The notes under the pieces were generated by a model that saw only the letters and a program-made list of their open reading frames with translations, searched no databases and had not been told where the DNA came from. A DNA stretch of 64,000 bases from Nocardioides panzhihuensis (GTDB lineage: Bacteria > Actinomycetota > Actinomycetes > Propionibacteriales > Nocardioidaceae). Position numbers and translations under genes: made by a program. This document shows positions 30,488 to 38,388 of the stretch, piece by piece (the stretch's first letter is position 1; the number at the start of each line of letters is the position of its first letter). Location: contig NZ_JACBZR010000001.1 of assembly GCF_013408335.1 (NCBI RefSeq), forward strand, positions 2,232,001-2,296,000. The letters run 5' to 3'.

Positions 30488-31008
30488 GAGGCACTTCCCT
30501 TGGGGATGAACTTGAGGACGCGGAACAGCATGGTCGCGACGCGCTCCTCGGCTACGTACCAGGTGCTCTTGGAGGTCACGAAGTAGCCGACGCCCATGCC
30601 GGTGCTCTTCGGGCCGACGACGGAGTCGAGAGCCGTGGTGATGCGGACCTGCTCGCCGACGCGGAGGTAGCGGTCGTAGCTCTGCTCGGAGTTGGTGCCG
30701 AGGACGCCGTTGAAGCCGGCGTCGGTGAGCACGTTCATCATCGCGTGGAGAGGATCACGGTCGGGGTGCCGCCCGGCTTGTCCGTACATCGTCCAGACCT
30801 GCGCCATCGAGGGTGGCGCCTCGCCCTGATGGAACCGGTCGGACTCCAGTCCCATCGCCTCGAGCCAGTTGTTGATCGTGGGCTGGTTGACCAGGTCGCG
30901 GGCGTCGCGCTCGGCAGCCTCGCCCCAGGCCTTGATCTCCTCGGCGGCGGCCATGATCTTCTCGTGGACGGCCTCGTCCACCAGGGTCTGCCCTTCTTCC
31001 GTGCTCAT
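30484..31008 (-). CDS. chsH2: ChsH2 N-terminal part: MaoC-like structural subunit
   Basis: A 174-residue hotdog protein matching the N-terminal half of ChsH2 (Rv3542c). It starts with a helical segment (VHEKIMAAAEEIKAWGEAAERDARDLVNQPTINNW, split here: long amphipathic helix at residues 12-45), then the hotdog with PSMAQVWTMYG, HAMMNVLTDAGFNGVLG and YFVTSKSTWYVAEERVATMLFRVLKFIPK. As in ChsH2, the catalytic Asp-His motif is absent and must come from ChsH1. The gene begins in an ATGA overlap with the acyl-CoA dehydrogenase fusion and ends in an ATGA overlap with the DUF35 gene. The missing C-terminal half is encoded next door. Confidence 0.9.
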   Translation of the reverse strand: MSTEEGQTLVDEAVHEKIMAAAEEIKAWGEAAERDARDLVNQPTINNWLEAMGLESDRFHQGEAPPSMAQVWTMYGQAGRHPDRDPLHAMMNVLTDAGFNGVLGTNSEQSYDRYLRVGEQVRITTALDSVVGPKSTGMGVGYFVTSKSTWYVAEERVATMLFRVLKFIPKGSAS

Positions 31009-33179
31009 CGCGGGACCCTCGGCATCCCGAGACCGAACATCGCGATCAGCTCGCGCTGGACCTCCTGGACGCCTCCGCCGAAGGTGAGCACGAGATTCCG
31101 CTTCGCCTGGGCGTCGAGATAGTCGAGCAGGCTCTTCGTGACCGGATCTCCGGGGTCGCCGTGGCGGTGCACCAGCGCGATCAGGTCGGCGAGCAGGTGC
31201 TGGACCTGGTCGGCGGCGAAGACCTTCGACGAGGAGGCGTCGGCGACCTCGATCTCCCCCGCCTCGGCGGCCTCGGCGACCGCCCAGTTGAGGAGCTCGT
31301 TGACCCGGAAGACGGCCGTGGTCTCGCCGATGAGCGCGCGTACGTCCGGACTGTCGGTGACGCCCTGAGCGGTGGCCCAGCGGAGGACCCGGTCGCGCAG
31401 GCCCTCGAGCCGTCCTGCCGGGCCGAGCATCACCCGCTCGTGGTTGAGCTGGGTCGTGATCAGCTTCCAGCCCTTGTTCTCCTCTCCCACCAGCATGTCG
31501 GCGGGGACACGGACGTCGTTGAAGTAGGTCGCGTTGACGTGGTGGGAGCCGTCGGCGGTGATGATCGGGGTCCAGGAGAAGCCCGGGTCGGTGGTGTCGA
31601 CGATGAGGATCGAGATCCCCTTGTGCTTGGGGGCATCCGGGTCGGTGCGTACGGCCAGCCAGATGTAGTCGGCCGCGTGGCCGCCGGTGGTCCACAGCTT
31701 CTGGCCGTTGACGACGTAGTGGTCGCCGTCCAGCCTGGCCGTCGTCCGGAGCGAGGCTAGGTCGGTGCCCGCCTCGGCCTCGGAGTAGCCGATCGCGAAG
31801 TGCACCTCGCCGGCCAGGATCCGGTTGAGGAACATCTCCTTCTGCTTTTCGGTGCCGTAGCGGATCAGCGTCGGGCCGACCGTCTGCAGGGTCACAGCCG
31901 GCAGGTGCACGTCGGCGTACTGGGCCTCGTTCGCGAAGATGGTCTGCTCGACCTCGCCGAGGCCGTGGCCGCCGTACTCCTTGGGCCAGCCGACGCCCAT
32001 CCAGCCGTCGTCGCCGAGCTGCTTGATGAGCTTCTGGTAGGTCGGGCCGTGCCGGTCCCAGGAGCCCTCGGGGCCGGGGTCGCCGGGCTCATCGCCATGC
32101 GAGCGGCCCGCGAAGTAGGCTCTGACCTCCGCCTTCAGGGAACGCTGGGCCTCGGTCAGCTCGAGGTTCTTGGTCTCGTCGGTCTCGACCGGGACGGCCG
32201 CTGCCGGCATGTCGAGCAGGTGGGCGATGTCGGTGCCCCAGGTGGTGAACGCGAGCAGCGGGTAGGTCACGTCGACACCCATACCGCCATGGAGGTGGTG
32301 GCAGGTGCGGAAGGCAGTGGGTGCCACCTGGCTCGCCCAGTAGGCGGCCACCTTCAGGTCCGTGACGGAGGAACGTCCGCTGGTCACGGCGGCGACCGCG
32401 TTGTCGGCAGCGAGGTCGAGCGTGCGGGAGGCGACGTAGACGTCGGCCATCTGCAGCGCGACCGCCTGGAACTCGGCCAGCGCTCGGCCGAACTGCCGCC
32501 GCCCGGAGACGTACGCCGCAGTCAGGTCGCGCGCTCCGGCCAGCACCCCGGCGCAGGTCACCGCCAGGCCTGCGGTCGCCAGCCCGATCAGAGCCTCGTA
32601 GGCGCCCTCGTCGAGCACCTCGGCCGGGGCGTTCTCGAGCACGAGGGTGTGCTGCGGGACGGTGCTGGACGTGCTCGACGGGAGCAGGGTCACGCCGTTG
32701 GCGGACGGATCGACGAGCACTACGACCGGCCGCTCCTTCACCGTCGCGGTGACCAGGAGGAGCGAGGCGTCCACGGCGTAGGTCACCGCGGTCTTGCGCC
32801 CCGAGACCGTGCCGTCTCGGAAGGTGGTGGTCGGCACTTCGGGCCGCCCGCGCTCGAGCCAGGCCGGGGTGAGCACCGTCTGACCGGAGGCGACGCCGGG
32901 CAGGATCCTGTGCTGCTGCTCGGGGGTGCCGTGACCGGCCAGGGTCAGGGCGCCGACCGCCAGGGTCTCCCACACCGGCACGCGCACCGCCTGGCGTCCG
33001 GCCTCGCGCAGCAGCACCGCGATCTCGCCGAGCCCGAAGCCCTCACCGCCGTACGTCTCCGGCACCGGCAGCGCGGTCAGCCCGGCACTCGCCCAGGCCG
33101 ACCAGTCGCCGCGGTCGGAGTCGCGGGCGAGCACCTCGGCCACCACACTGCGTACCGCATCGAGTGTCTCGTCTCCCAT
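31005..33179 (-). CDS. ChsE1-ChsE2 fused acyl-CoA dehydrogenase
   Basis: A 724-residue protein with two acyl-CoA dehydrogenase modules. The first 335 residues resemble FadE28/ChsE1 (GLTALPVPETYGGEGFGLGE, GRRQFGRALAEFQAVALQMAD, HHLHGGMGVDVTYPL); from about residue 337 the rest matches FadE29/ChsE2 (GDDGWMGVGWPKEYGG, FAIGYSEAEAGTDLASLRTT, GQKLWTTGGHAADYIWLA, FGGGVQEVQRELIA, ending PRVPR), 388 residues against 387. In M. tuberculosis these are two genes whose products form an alpha2beta2 enzyme that dehydrogenates the C22 propionyl side chain CoA ester. The fusion keeps the order of the separate genes. ATG 33179 has no ribosome site; the -10 box TACAGT ends seven bases upstream, so the mRNA is probably leaderless. 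Confidence 0.92.
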   Translation of the reverse strand: MGDETLDAVRSVVAEVLARDSDRGDWSAWASAGLTALPVPETYGGEGFGLGEIAVLLREAGRQAVRVPVWETLAVGALTLAGHGTPEQQHRILPGVASGQTVLTPAWLERGRPEVPTTTFRDGTVSGRKTAVTYAVDASLLLVTATVKERPVVVLVDPSANGVTLLPSSTSSTVPQHTLVLENAPAEVLDEGAYEALIGLATAGLAVTCAGVLAGARDLTAAYVSGRRQFGRALAEFQAVALQMADVYVASRTLDLAADNAVAAVTSGRSSVTDLKVAAYWASQVAPTAFRTCHHLHGGMGVDVTYPLLAFTTWGTDIAHLLDMPAAAVPVETDETKNLELTEAQRSLKAEVRAYFAGRSHGDEPGDPGPEGSWDRHGPTYQKLIKQLGDDGWMGVGWPKEYGGHGLGEVEQTIFANEAQYADVHLPAVTLQTVGPTLIRYGTEKQKEMFLNRILAGEVHFAIGYSEAEAGTDLASLRTTARLDGDHYVVNGQKLWTTGGHAADYIWLAVRTDPDAPKHKGISILIVDTTDPGFSWTPIITADGSHHVNATYFNDVRVPADMLVGEENKGWKLITTQLNHERVMLGPAGRLEGLRDRVLRWATAQGVTDSPDVRALIGETTAVFRVNELLNWAVAEAAEAGEIEVADASSSKVFAADQVQHLLADLIALVHRHGDPGDPVTKSLLDYLDAQAKRNLVLTFGGGVQEVQRELIAMFGLGMPRVPR

Positions 33180-33188
33180 GGGTAGAAC

Positions 33189-33202
33189 TGTAACGTGTTC
33201 TA
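33189..33202. promoter_or_regulatory. KstR-type operator for side-chain operon and esterase
   Basis: TGTAACGTGTTCTA matches the consensus. Rightward, its final TA opens the -10 box TAGTTT (33201-33206) for the esterase. Leftward, its other end overlaps the -10 box TACAGT (33187-33192) of the chsE1/E2 operon. The operator ends ten bases from the chsE start codon. Confidence 0.9.
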
Positions 33203-33250
33203 GTTTGCGTGTCAGCAGTGTGCCTCTCGATGGGGCGCTAACCTCGCATC

Positions 33251-34474
33251 ATGGCCCGACTTCCCCGAGCTCACACCGTCCGCCAGGCCGCCCTCGCCGC
33301 CCTCGCTGCCAACGCCCTGTGGCCGCCCGTCGACCGCACCGGGCCGCGCGGCGCGATCGGTTCCTTCGCCGCAGGCTGGCTCGCCGGCGACCTGGCACCG
33401 CAGCTGCTGGCGCTCGGCGGCGCGGACACCGCCGTCTCGGCCGCACGGCGCAAGGTCTCGCCGCTCGGGCTCGCCCTCGCGGGCGCTGCCGCTGCCGGCT
33501 TCGCGCTCAACGCCTACCGCGCCGGCTCGGCGCGCCGCCTCCTGGAGGAGGCGCTCACCGAGACCCTCGGAGCGCCCCCGGGCGAGCGGACGCCGCTCGA
33601 CCTCGCCCAGCTCGCCCGGCCGTTCCGGATGAAGAACCCGGCGGTCGAGGTGATCCGTGACATCGCATACGCCGACAGCGACAGCAGCCGCGCCAGGCTC
33701 GACATCTACCGCCCGGCCGGGGTCGAGGTCATCACGGCGCCCGTGCTCTTCCACGTGCATGGCGGCGCCTGGACCTTGGGCTCCAAGGAGCAGCAGGGAC
33801 AGCTGCTGATGAACCGGATGGCAGCCGCCAACGGCTGGGTCTGCGTGACGATCAACTACCGGCTCGCGCCCAAGCACCGCTGGCCGGCGCAGATCATCGA
33901 CGTGAAACGCGCCCTGGCGTGGGTGCACGAGCACATCGCCGACTACGGCGGCGACCCCGACTACATCGTCGTGACGGGCGGTTCGGCGGGCGGTCACCTG
34001 GCCGCGCTCGCAGCGCTCACGCCTGGTTTCGCGCCGTTCCAGCCCGGGTTCGAGGACGCGGACACACGGGTCGCCGCCTGCGTACCGTTCTACGGGGTCT
34101 ACGACGTGGCCGGCGACGACGGGGACCGCTACACCACCCGGGTGCGCGATGGACTGTGGACCCAGAAGATCATGCCCGAGGGCACCACCATCGAGGACTT
34201 CCGCCAGGCCTCACCGATCAACCACATCACCGAGGAAGCCCCCGACTTCTTCGTGCTCCACGGAGCGCTCGACACGCTGGTCTCCAAGCGCCAGGCCCTC
34301 TCCTTCGTCGCTCGGCTGCGCGAGGTGTCCAAGGCGACGGTGACGTACGTCGAGATGCCGGGCGCCCAGCACGCCTTCGACGTCTTCGGCGGCATCCGGG
34401 CCCACCACGCCGTGGCGGCGGTCGAGCGCTGGCTGCTGTGGCATCGCGAACGCGCCGGCGCCCGACTCGGGTGA
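33251..34474 (+). CDS. Hormone-sensitive-lipase-type esterase (LipC-like)
   Basis: A 407-residue esterase of the HGG family. The first 120 residues are hydrophobic and helical (SFAAGWLAGDLAPQLLAL, LGLALAGAAAAGFALNAY), probably a membrane-associated cap; the catalytic part has FHVHGGAWTLG (oxyanion), YRLAPKHRWPAQI, TGGSAGG (nucleophile Ser), HGALDTLV (Asp) and GAQHAFD (His). It resembles the mycobacterial Lip esterases in length and layout. Its promoter shares the KstR-type operator with the divergent side-chain operon, suggesting that it releases sterols from esters or handles lipid reserves. Substrate is inference. Confidence 0.9.
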   Translation: MARLPRAHTVRQAALAALAANALWPPVDRTGPRGAIGSFAAGWLAGDLAPQLLALGGADTAVSAARRKVSPLGLALAGAAAAGFALNAYRAGSARRLLEEALTETLGAPPGERTPLDLAQLARPFRMKNPAVEVIRDIAYADSDSSRARLDIYRPAGVEVITAPVLFHVHGGAWTLGSKEQQGQLLMNRMAAANGWVCVTINYRLAPKHRWPAQIIDVKRALAWVHEHIADYGGDPDYIVVTGGSAGGHLAALAALTPGFAPFQPGFEDADTRVAACVPFYGVYDVAGDDGDRYTTRVRDGLWTQKIMPEGTTIEDFRQASPINHITEEAPDFFVLHGALDTLVSKRQALSFVARLREVSKATVTYVEMPGAQHAFDVFGGIRAHHAVAAVERWLLWHRERAGARLG

Positions 34475-34489
34475 CGGCGGTTCAGCGGT

Positions 34490-36649
34490 TCAGCGCGGGA
34501 GGCCGAGCAGCCGTTCGGCGGCCACGTTGCGCAGGACTTGGGTGGTGCCGCCGGCGATCGAGAGGCAACGGGTCAGCTGCGACTGGTGGAGGTCCTCGCG
34601 TACCTGGGGGTCGTCGGTGAGCGCCAGGGGGCCGAGGAGGTCGACGACGAGCTCGGAGGCGTCCTGACGGTTGCGTACGGTCAGGAGCTTGGCCACCGAC
34701 GACTCCGCCCCGGGCCCGCGGCCGGCGAGGGCCTTGAGCGTGGAGCGGACACCGAGCAGCGCACACACCGAGGAGAGCGCGACCGCGTGACCGATCCGGG
34801 CGAGATCCGCCTCGCCCCGGCCCTCTGCCAGCGCCACCGCGCGCTCGACGCTGCCACCGAGGTTGGTCGAGGCCATCGCGACCCGCTCGTTGGCCAGCGT
34901 CGTACGAGCCAGGCGCCAGCCGCCGTCGACGTCGCCTACGACGAGCTCGTCAGGCACGAAGACGCCGTCGAGGAAGACCTCGTTGAAGAGGGCGTCCCCG
35001 GTCAGCTCGCGCAGCGGGCGGACGTCGATCCCCTCACTGCCCATGTCGACCAGGAAGTAGGTGATGCCGTGCTGTTTCGCGCCCTGGCGCTTGGCGTCCT
35101 CCAGCGCGGTGGTGCGCGCCAGGCAGATCGCCCAGTCGGCATCGGCCGCGAGCGAGGTCCACACCTTCTGACCGGTCAGCCTCCAGCCACCCTCGACACG
35201 CTCGGCGCGAGTCGCCAGCGAGGCCAGGTCGGAGCCCGCGCCGGGCTCGCTGAAGAGCTGGCACCAGGTGATCTGGCCACGCAGCGAAGGTTCGACGAAC
35301 CGCGCTCGCTGGGTGTCCGTGCCGTGCTTCAGGATGGTCGGCACGGCCCATCCGGCGATCTTGATGTCGGGACGGGCGACTCCGGCCGCGGCGAGCTCCT
35401 CGTCGATGACGAGCTGCTCGACGGGGCCGGCACCGAGGCCGTACGGGGCGGGCCAGTGCGGCGCGAGGTAGGCCGCGTCGACGAGCGCGTCACGCCGCGA
35501 GGCCTCGGGGAGGGCTGCGACCGCCGCGACGGCCTCGCGCACCCGGGGACGTACCTCCTCGTCCTTGCCGTCGAGGTCGACGCGGACCGAGCGACGGATG
35601 CCGGCGACGGCGTGCCCGGCCAGCGCGACGGCGTGGGCGTCCCCGCCACCGAGGAGGCTGCGCAGGGCTACCGCGCGGCGCAGGTAGAGGTGAGCGTCGT
35701 GCTCGAAGGTGAATCCGATCCCACCGAGGACCTGGATGCAGTCCTGCGCCGCCCGCACCGCTCCGTCGAGCGCGGTGACGCCGGCGACCTCGGCCGCGAA
35801 GTCCCACTGGCTGGTGTCACCAGGATCGGACAGCACGGTCTCGGCCGAGGCGGCCGCGTCCCAAGCGGTCGCGGCCACGGCCTCGGCCGTCTCCAGCATC
35901 TGCGCGCACAGGTGCTTGATCGCCTGGAACGAACCGATCGGCGCACCGAACTGCTCGCGGACCTTCGCGTACTCCACCGCCGTCGTCAGGCACCACTGCG
36001 CGATGCCGGAGGCCTCCGCCGCGGCGAGCGTGAGCGCCGTACGCCGCACCGCCTCGCCCAGCAGGCCCGGGACCTCGACCGCCTCGCCGGCGTCGATGTC
36101 GACCCGCACCTCGGCTACTCGCCTGGTCAGATCGGGACCGACCTGGGGACGTACCTCGACCTGCTCCGCGGCGAGGAGGAACCAGCGCTCCTCGCCGTCG
36201 GCGCCACGAGCGCCGAGCAGCAGATGGGCCGCTCCCCCGCCGTCATAGGCGACCGGAACGCTGCCGGCGAGCCGATCTCCGAGCTCGAGGACCGGGTCGA
36301 GCGCGATCCCGCAGCCGCCGGCGATGACCGCATCGATCATGTCGTCGAGCCCGGCCGCTCCCGCGTGATAGGCGGCGACCGCACTGCCCAGCAGCGGGCC
36401 CGGAAGCAGCTCGTGGGCGCAGGCCTCGAGAGCCACGGCCGCGTCCAGCAGCGTGCCGCCGCCACCGTTCGGCTCGGGTGCCGCGATGCCCGCGACGCCG
36501 TAGTCCCGCACCCCTCGCCACACGTCGTCGAAATCCGCGGAGGCGGCGCCCTCGGCGACCCGGGCGAGCTCGATGCCGCCCAGGCCCTTCGCCCAGTCGC
36601 GCAGGCTCTCGCTGAGGGCTTGGTGTTCGTCGGTGATGCCGATCGGCAC
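34490..36649 (-). CDS. fadE34: FadE34 (ChsE3), two-domain acyl-CoA dehydrogenase
   Basis: A 719-residue acyl-CoA dehydrogenase with two fused modules, close to the 711 of M. tuberculosis FadE34 (ChsE3), which acts on the C22 or C24 steroid side-chain CoA esters. The N-terminal module has YAKVREQFGAPIGSFQAIKH and VLGGIGFTFEHDAHLYLRRA; the C-terminal module has QLFSEPGAGSDLASLATRAE, GQKVWTSLAADADWAICLAR and the closing LSIAGGTTQVLRNVAAERLLGLPR. The start is GTG 36649 with GGAGG five bases upstream. It is divergent from kstR with two operators between, the same arrangement as Rv3573c/Rv3574. Confidence 0.93.
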   Translation of the reverse strand: MPIGITDEHQALSESLRDWAKGLGGIELARVAEGAASADFDDVWRGVRDYGVAGIAAPEPNGGGGTLLDAAVALEACAHELLPGPLLGSAVAAYHAGAAGLDDMIDAVIAGGCGIALDPVLELGDRLAGSVPVAYDGGGAAHLLLGARGADGEERWFLLAAEQVEVRPQVGPDLTRRVAEVRVDIDAGEAVEVPGLLGEAVRRTALTLAAAEASGIAQWCLTTAVEYAKVREQFGAPIGSFQAIKHLCAQMLETAEAVAATAWDAAASAETVLSDPGDTSQWDFAAEVAGVTALDGAVRAAQDCIQVLGGIGFTFEHDAHLYLRRAVALRSLLGGGDAHAVALAGHAVAGIRRSVRVDLDGKDEEVRPRVREAVAAVAALPEASRRDALVDAAYLAPHWPAPYGLGAGPVEQLVIDEELAAAGVARPDIKIAGWAVPTILKHGTDTQRARFVEPSLRGQITWCQLFSEPGAGSDLASLATRAERVEGGWRLTGQKVWTSLAADADWAICLARTTALEDAKRQGAKQHGITYFLVDMGSEGIDVRPLRELTGDALFNEVFLDGVFVPDELVVGDVDGGWRLARTTLANERVAMASTNLGGSVERAVALAEGRGEADLARIGHAVALSSVCALLGVRSTLKALAGRGPGAESSVAKLLTVRNRQDASELVVDLLGPLALTDDPQVREDLHQSQLTRCLSIAGGTTQVLRNVAAERLLGLPR

Positions 36650-36698
36650 AGGGACCTCCTACTATCTCCAGGGCCTTCGTCCGGAATAGAGCCGGATG

Positions 36699-36712
36699 TA
36701 GAACGTGTTACA
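36699..36712. promoter_or_regulatory. KstR-type operator, fadE34 side
   Basis: TAGAACGTGTTACA matches the consensus and lies 50 bases before the fadE34 start. On the minus strand the operator leads into TACATC, a -10 box with one mismatch to TANNNT. Confidence 0.88.
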
Positions 36713-36727
36713 AGTCTAGACTCACGA

Positions 36728-36741
36728 AGGAACGTGTTTCA
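36728..36741. promoter_or_regulatory. KstR-type operator, kstR side (autoregulation)
   Basis: AGGAACGTGTTTCA fits the consensus apart from its first base. A plus-strand -10 box TAGACT (36717-36722) places the kstR transcription start inside this operator, as expected for autorepression; the leader before kstR is about 80 bases. Confidence 0.82.
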
Positions 36742-36811
36742 CTCTTGGGCGCCGATGCGGTTAGCCTGAGATCCACAGACCGAGATCCGGTCATAGTCCT
36801 AGGGGGACCCA

Positions 36812-37459
36812 GTGACGTCCGTCAGCACGGAGGCACGCAACACCGACGATGGCGCATCGACCGGCGCGCAGACCAGCGCACCCACCGGTGGGTCCGCGGC
36901 ACAGCGCGAGCGCCGCCGGCGCATCCTCGACGCCACGATCTCGCTCGCGGCCGAGGGCGGGTTCGACGCCGTGCAGATGCGCGCCGTCGCCGAGCAGGCC
37001 GAGGTGGCCCTCGGCACCCTCTACCGCTACTTCCCCTCGAAGATCCACCTGCTGGTCTCCGCGCTGGCACGTGAGTTCACCAAGGACGTCGACCGCTCCG
37101 CCATCCGCGCGACGCCGGGCGAGACCGCCCACGAGCGGATCATGTACGTCCTCAACCGCCGCACCCGTGCCCTGCAGAAGCAGCCCAAGCTCACCGAGGC
37201 CCTGGTGCGCGCCTTCATGTTCGCCGACCAGTCGGTGACCGGCGAGATCCACGAGGTCGGCACCAGCCTGACCACCGTCATCGCCCGCGCCATGCACGGC
37301 ACCCCCACCCACGGCGAGGTCACCGAGGAGGAGGCCGCCATCATCCGGATCATCTCCGACGTGTGGCTCTCCGCGCTCATCTCCTGGGTCACCGGCCGCA
37401 TGGACGAGAAGGACGTCGAGAAGTCGATCGACGTAGCCGTCCGCCTGCTGCTGCGCTGA
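36812..37459 (+). CDS. kstR: KstR, TetR-family repressor of sterol catabolism
   Basis: A 215-residue TetR repressor strongly resembling mycobacterial KstR: AAQRERRRRILDATISLAAEGG, then the helix-turn-helix QMRAVAEQAEVALGTLYRYF (residues 55-74), SKIHLLVSALAREF, LTEALVRAFMFADQSV and IISDVWLSALISWVTGR. KstR releases DNA on binding 3-oxo-cholestenoyl-CoA type ligands and controls the cholesterol regulon. The start is GTG 36812 after AGGGGG. The 30-residue N-terminal tail (Thr, Ala, Gly, Ser) is longer than in M. tuberculosis. The gene is divergent from fadE34 and probably represses itself. Its sites occur at nine places in this window. Confidence 0.96.
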   Translation: MTSVSTEARNTDDGASTGAQTSAPTGGSAAQRERRRRILDATISLAAEGGFDAVQMRAVAEQAEVALGTLYRYFPSKIHLLVSALAREFTKDVDRSAIRATPGETAHERIMYVLNRRTRALQKQPKLTEALVRAFMFADQSVTGEIHEVGTSLTTVIARAMHGTPTHGEVTEEEAAIIRIISDVWLSALISWVTGRMDEKDVEKSIDVAVRLLLR

Positions 37460-37481
37460 CCCAAGCCGAGACGTCACTCGC

Positions 37482-37518
37482 GTCGGCCGAAGCGTCACCG
37501 GTTGACGCCTCGGCCGAC
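37482..37518. terminator. Long hairpin downstream of kstR
   Basis: GTCGGCCGAAGCGTCA pairs with TGACGCCTCGGCCGAC (16-base arms, one G/A-position mismatch that can pair as G-U in one RNA) around a five-base loop. No U-run follows. Located 22 bases after the kstR stop and facing the converging SDR gene, it is probably the transcript end of both. Confidence 0.6.
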
Positions 37519-37623
37519 CTACGTGACGCCTCGGCCGACGGGGGTGACGCCTCGGCCGACGGGGGTGACGCCTCGGCCGACGGGGGTGACGCCTCGGCCG
37601 ACGGGGGTGACGCCTCGGCCTCG
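37504..37623. repeat. 21-base tandem repeat, six copies
   Basis: Six copies of a 21-base unit with the core GACGCCTCGGCCGACGGGGG start at 37504, 37525, 37546, 37567, 37588 and 37609; the first and last are degenerate. The unit begins as the right arm of the hairpin at 37482-37518. The array ends seven bases before the stop of the converging SDR gene. It has no reading-frame support. Confidence 0.85.
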
Positions 37624-37629
37624 AGGGGC

Positions 37630-38388
37630 TCAGCCGCCGTAGGCGTGGGTGGCGGTGGCGCCGCCGTCGATGGCGATCTCGGCACCGGTGACATAGCTGG
37701 ACTCGTCGGAGGCCAGGTAGACGTAGAGCGGGGCGATGTCCTCGGGGTGGCCGACGCGCTTGAGAGCGACCTTGGAGGCGCCGAACTCCATGGCGGCGTC
37801 ATCGGCGCCGACACCGCGGGTCATCGGGGTGTCGATCATGCCGGGGTGGACCGAGTTGACCCGGATGCCACTGGGGCCTAGCTCCAGGGCGGCGGCCTTG
37901 GTCATGCCGCGGATGGCGAACTTGGTGGAGGTGTAGCCGGCCACGAACGCCATCCCCGCCAGGCCCTCGATCGAGGAGGCGTTGATGATCGAGCCGCCGC
38001 CGTTCTCCTTCATCGTCGCGATCACCGAGCGCATCCCGAGGAAGCAGCCGAGCGTGTTGACCCGCCACAGCAGCTCGAACTCCTCGACCGGCTGGGTCAG
38101 GATCTCGCCGAAGCGCAGGATGCCGGCGTTGTTGGCCAGGACGTTGACAGGTCCGTACGTCTCGGCAGTCTGCGCCACCAGCGACGTCCAGGACTCCTCC
38201 GAGCTGACATCGTGGTGCACGAAGAGCGCGGACTCCCCCAGCGAGTCGGCGAGCAGCTTGCCCGGCTCGTCGGCCACGTCGGCGATCACCACCTTCGCAC
38301 CCTCGGCCACGAAGCCGCGCGCGATCGCGGCTCCCTGCCCCTGTGCGCCACCGGTGACGATCGCGATTTTGCGGTCGAGACGTGCCAT
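37630..38388 (-). CDS. SDR, 3-alpha(20-beta)-hydroxysteroid dehydrogenase-like
   Basis: A 252-residue short-chain dehydrogenase close to the mycobacterial Rv2002/FabG3 hydroxysteroid dehydrogenase: [27 protein letters not shown] (Asp for NAD preference), [43 protein letters not shown] and SIHPG-like [13 protein letters not shown]. It should interconvert a hydroxyl and a keto group on a steroid. ATG 38388 is chosen over GTG 38391 because AAGGAG lies five bases before the ATG. It shares its start with the end of hsd4A and is the last gene of the hsd4A operon. Confidence 0.9.
   Translation of the reverse strand: MARLDRKIAIVTGGAQGQGAAIARGFVAEGAKVVIADVADEPGKLLADSLGESALFVHHDVSSEESWTSLVAQTAETYGPVNVLANNAGILRFGEILTQPVEEFELLWRVNTLGCFLGMRSVIATMKENGGGSIINASSIEGLAGMAFVAGYTSTKFAIRGMTKAAALELGPSGIRVNSVHPGMIDTPMTRGVGADDAAMEFGASKVALKRVGHPEDIAPLYVYLASDESSYVTGAEIAIDGGATATHAYGG

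Noticed and set aside
37504..37623. Tandem repeats as a possible CRISPR array
   Set aside because: Units are contiguous 21-base copies without unique spacers and no cas genes are present.
37363..37881. Open frame with repeated DASADGG, resembling a repeat protein
   Set aside because: It only reads through the 21-base tandem array between converging genes and into the SDR antisense strand; no start signal or coding bias.
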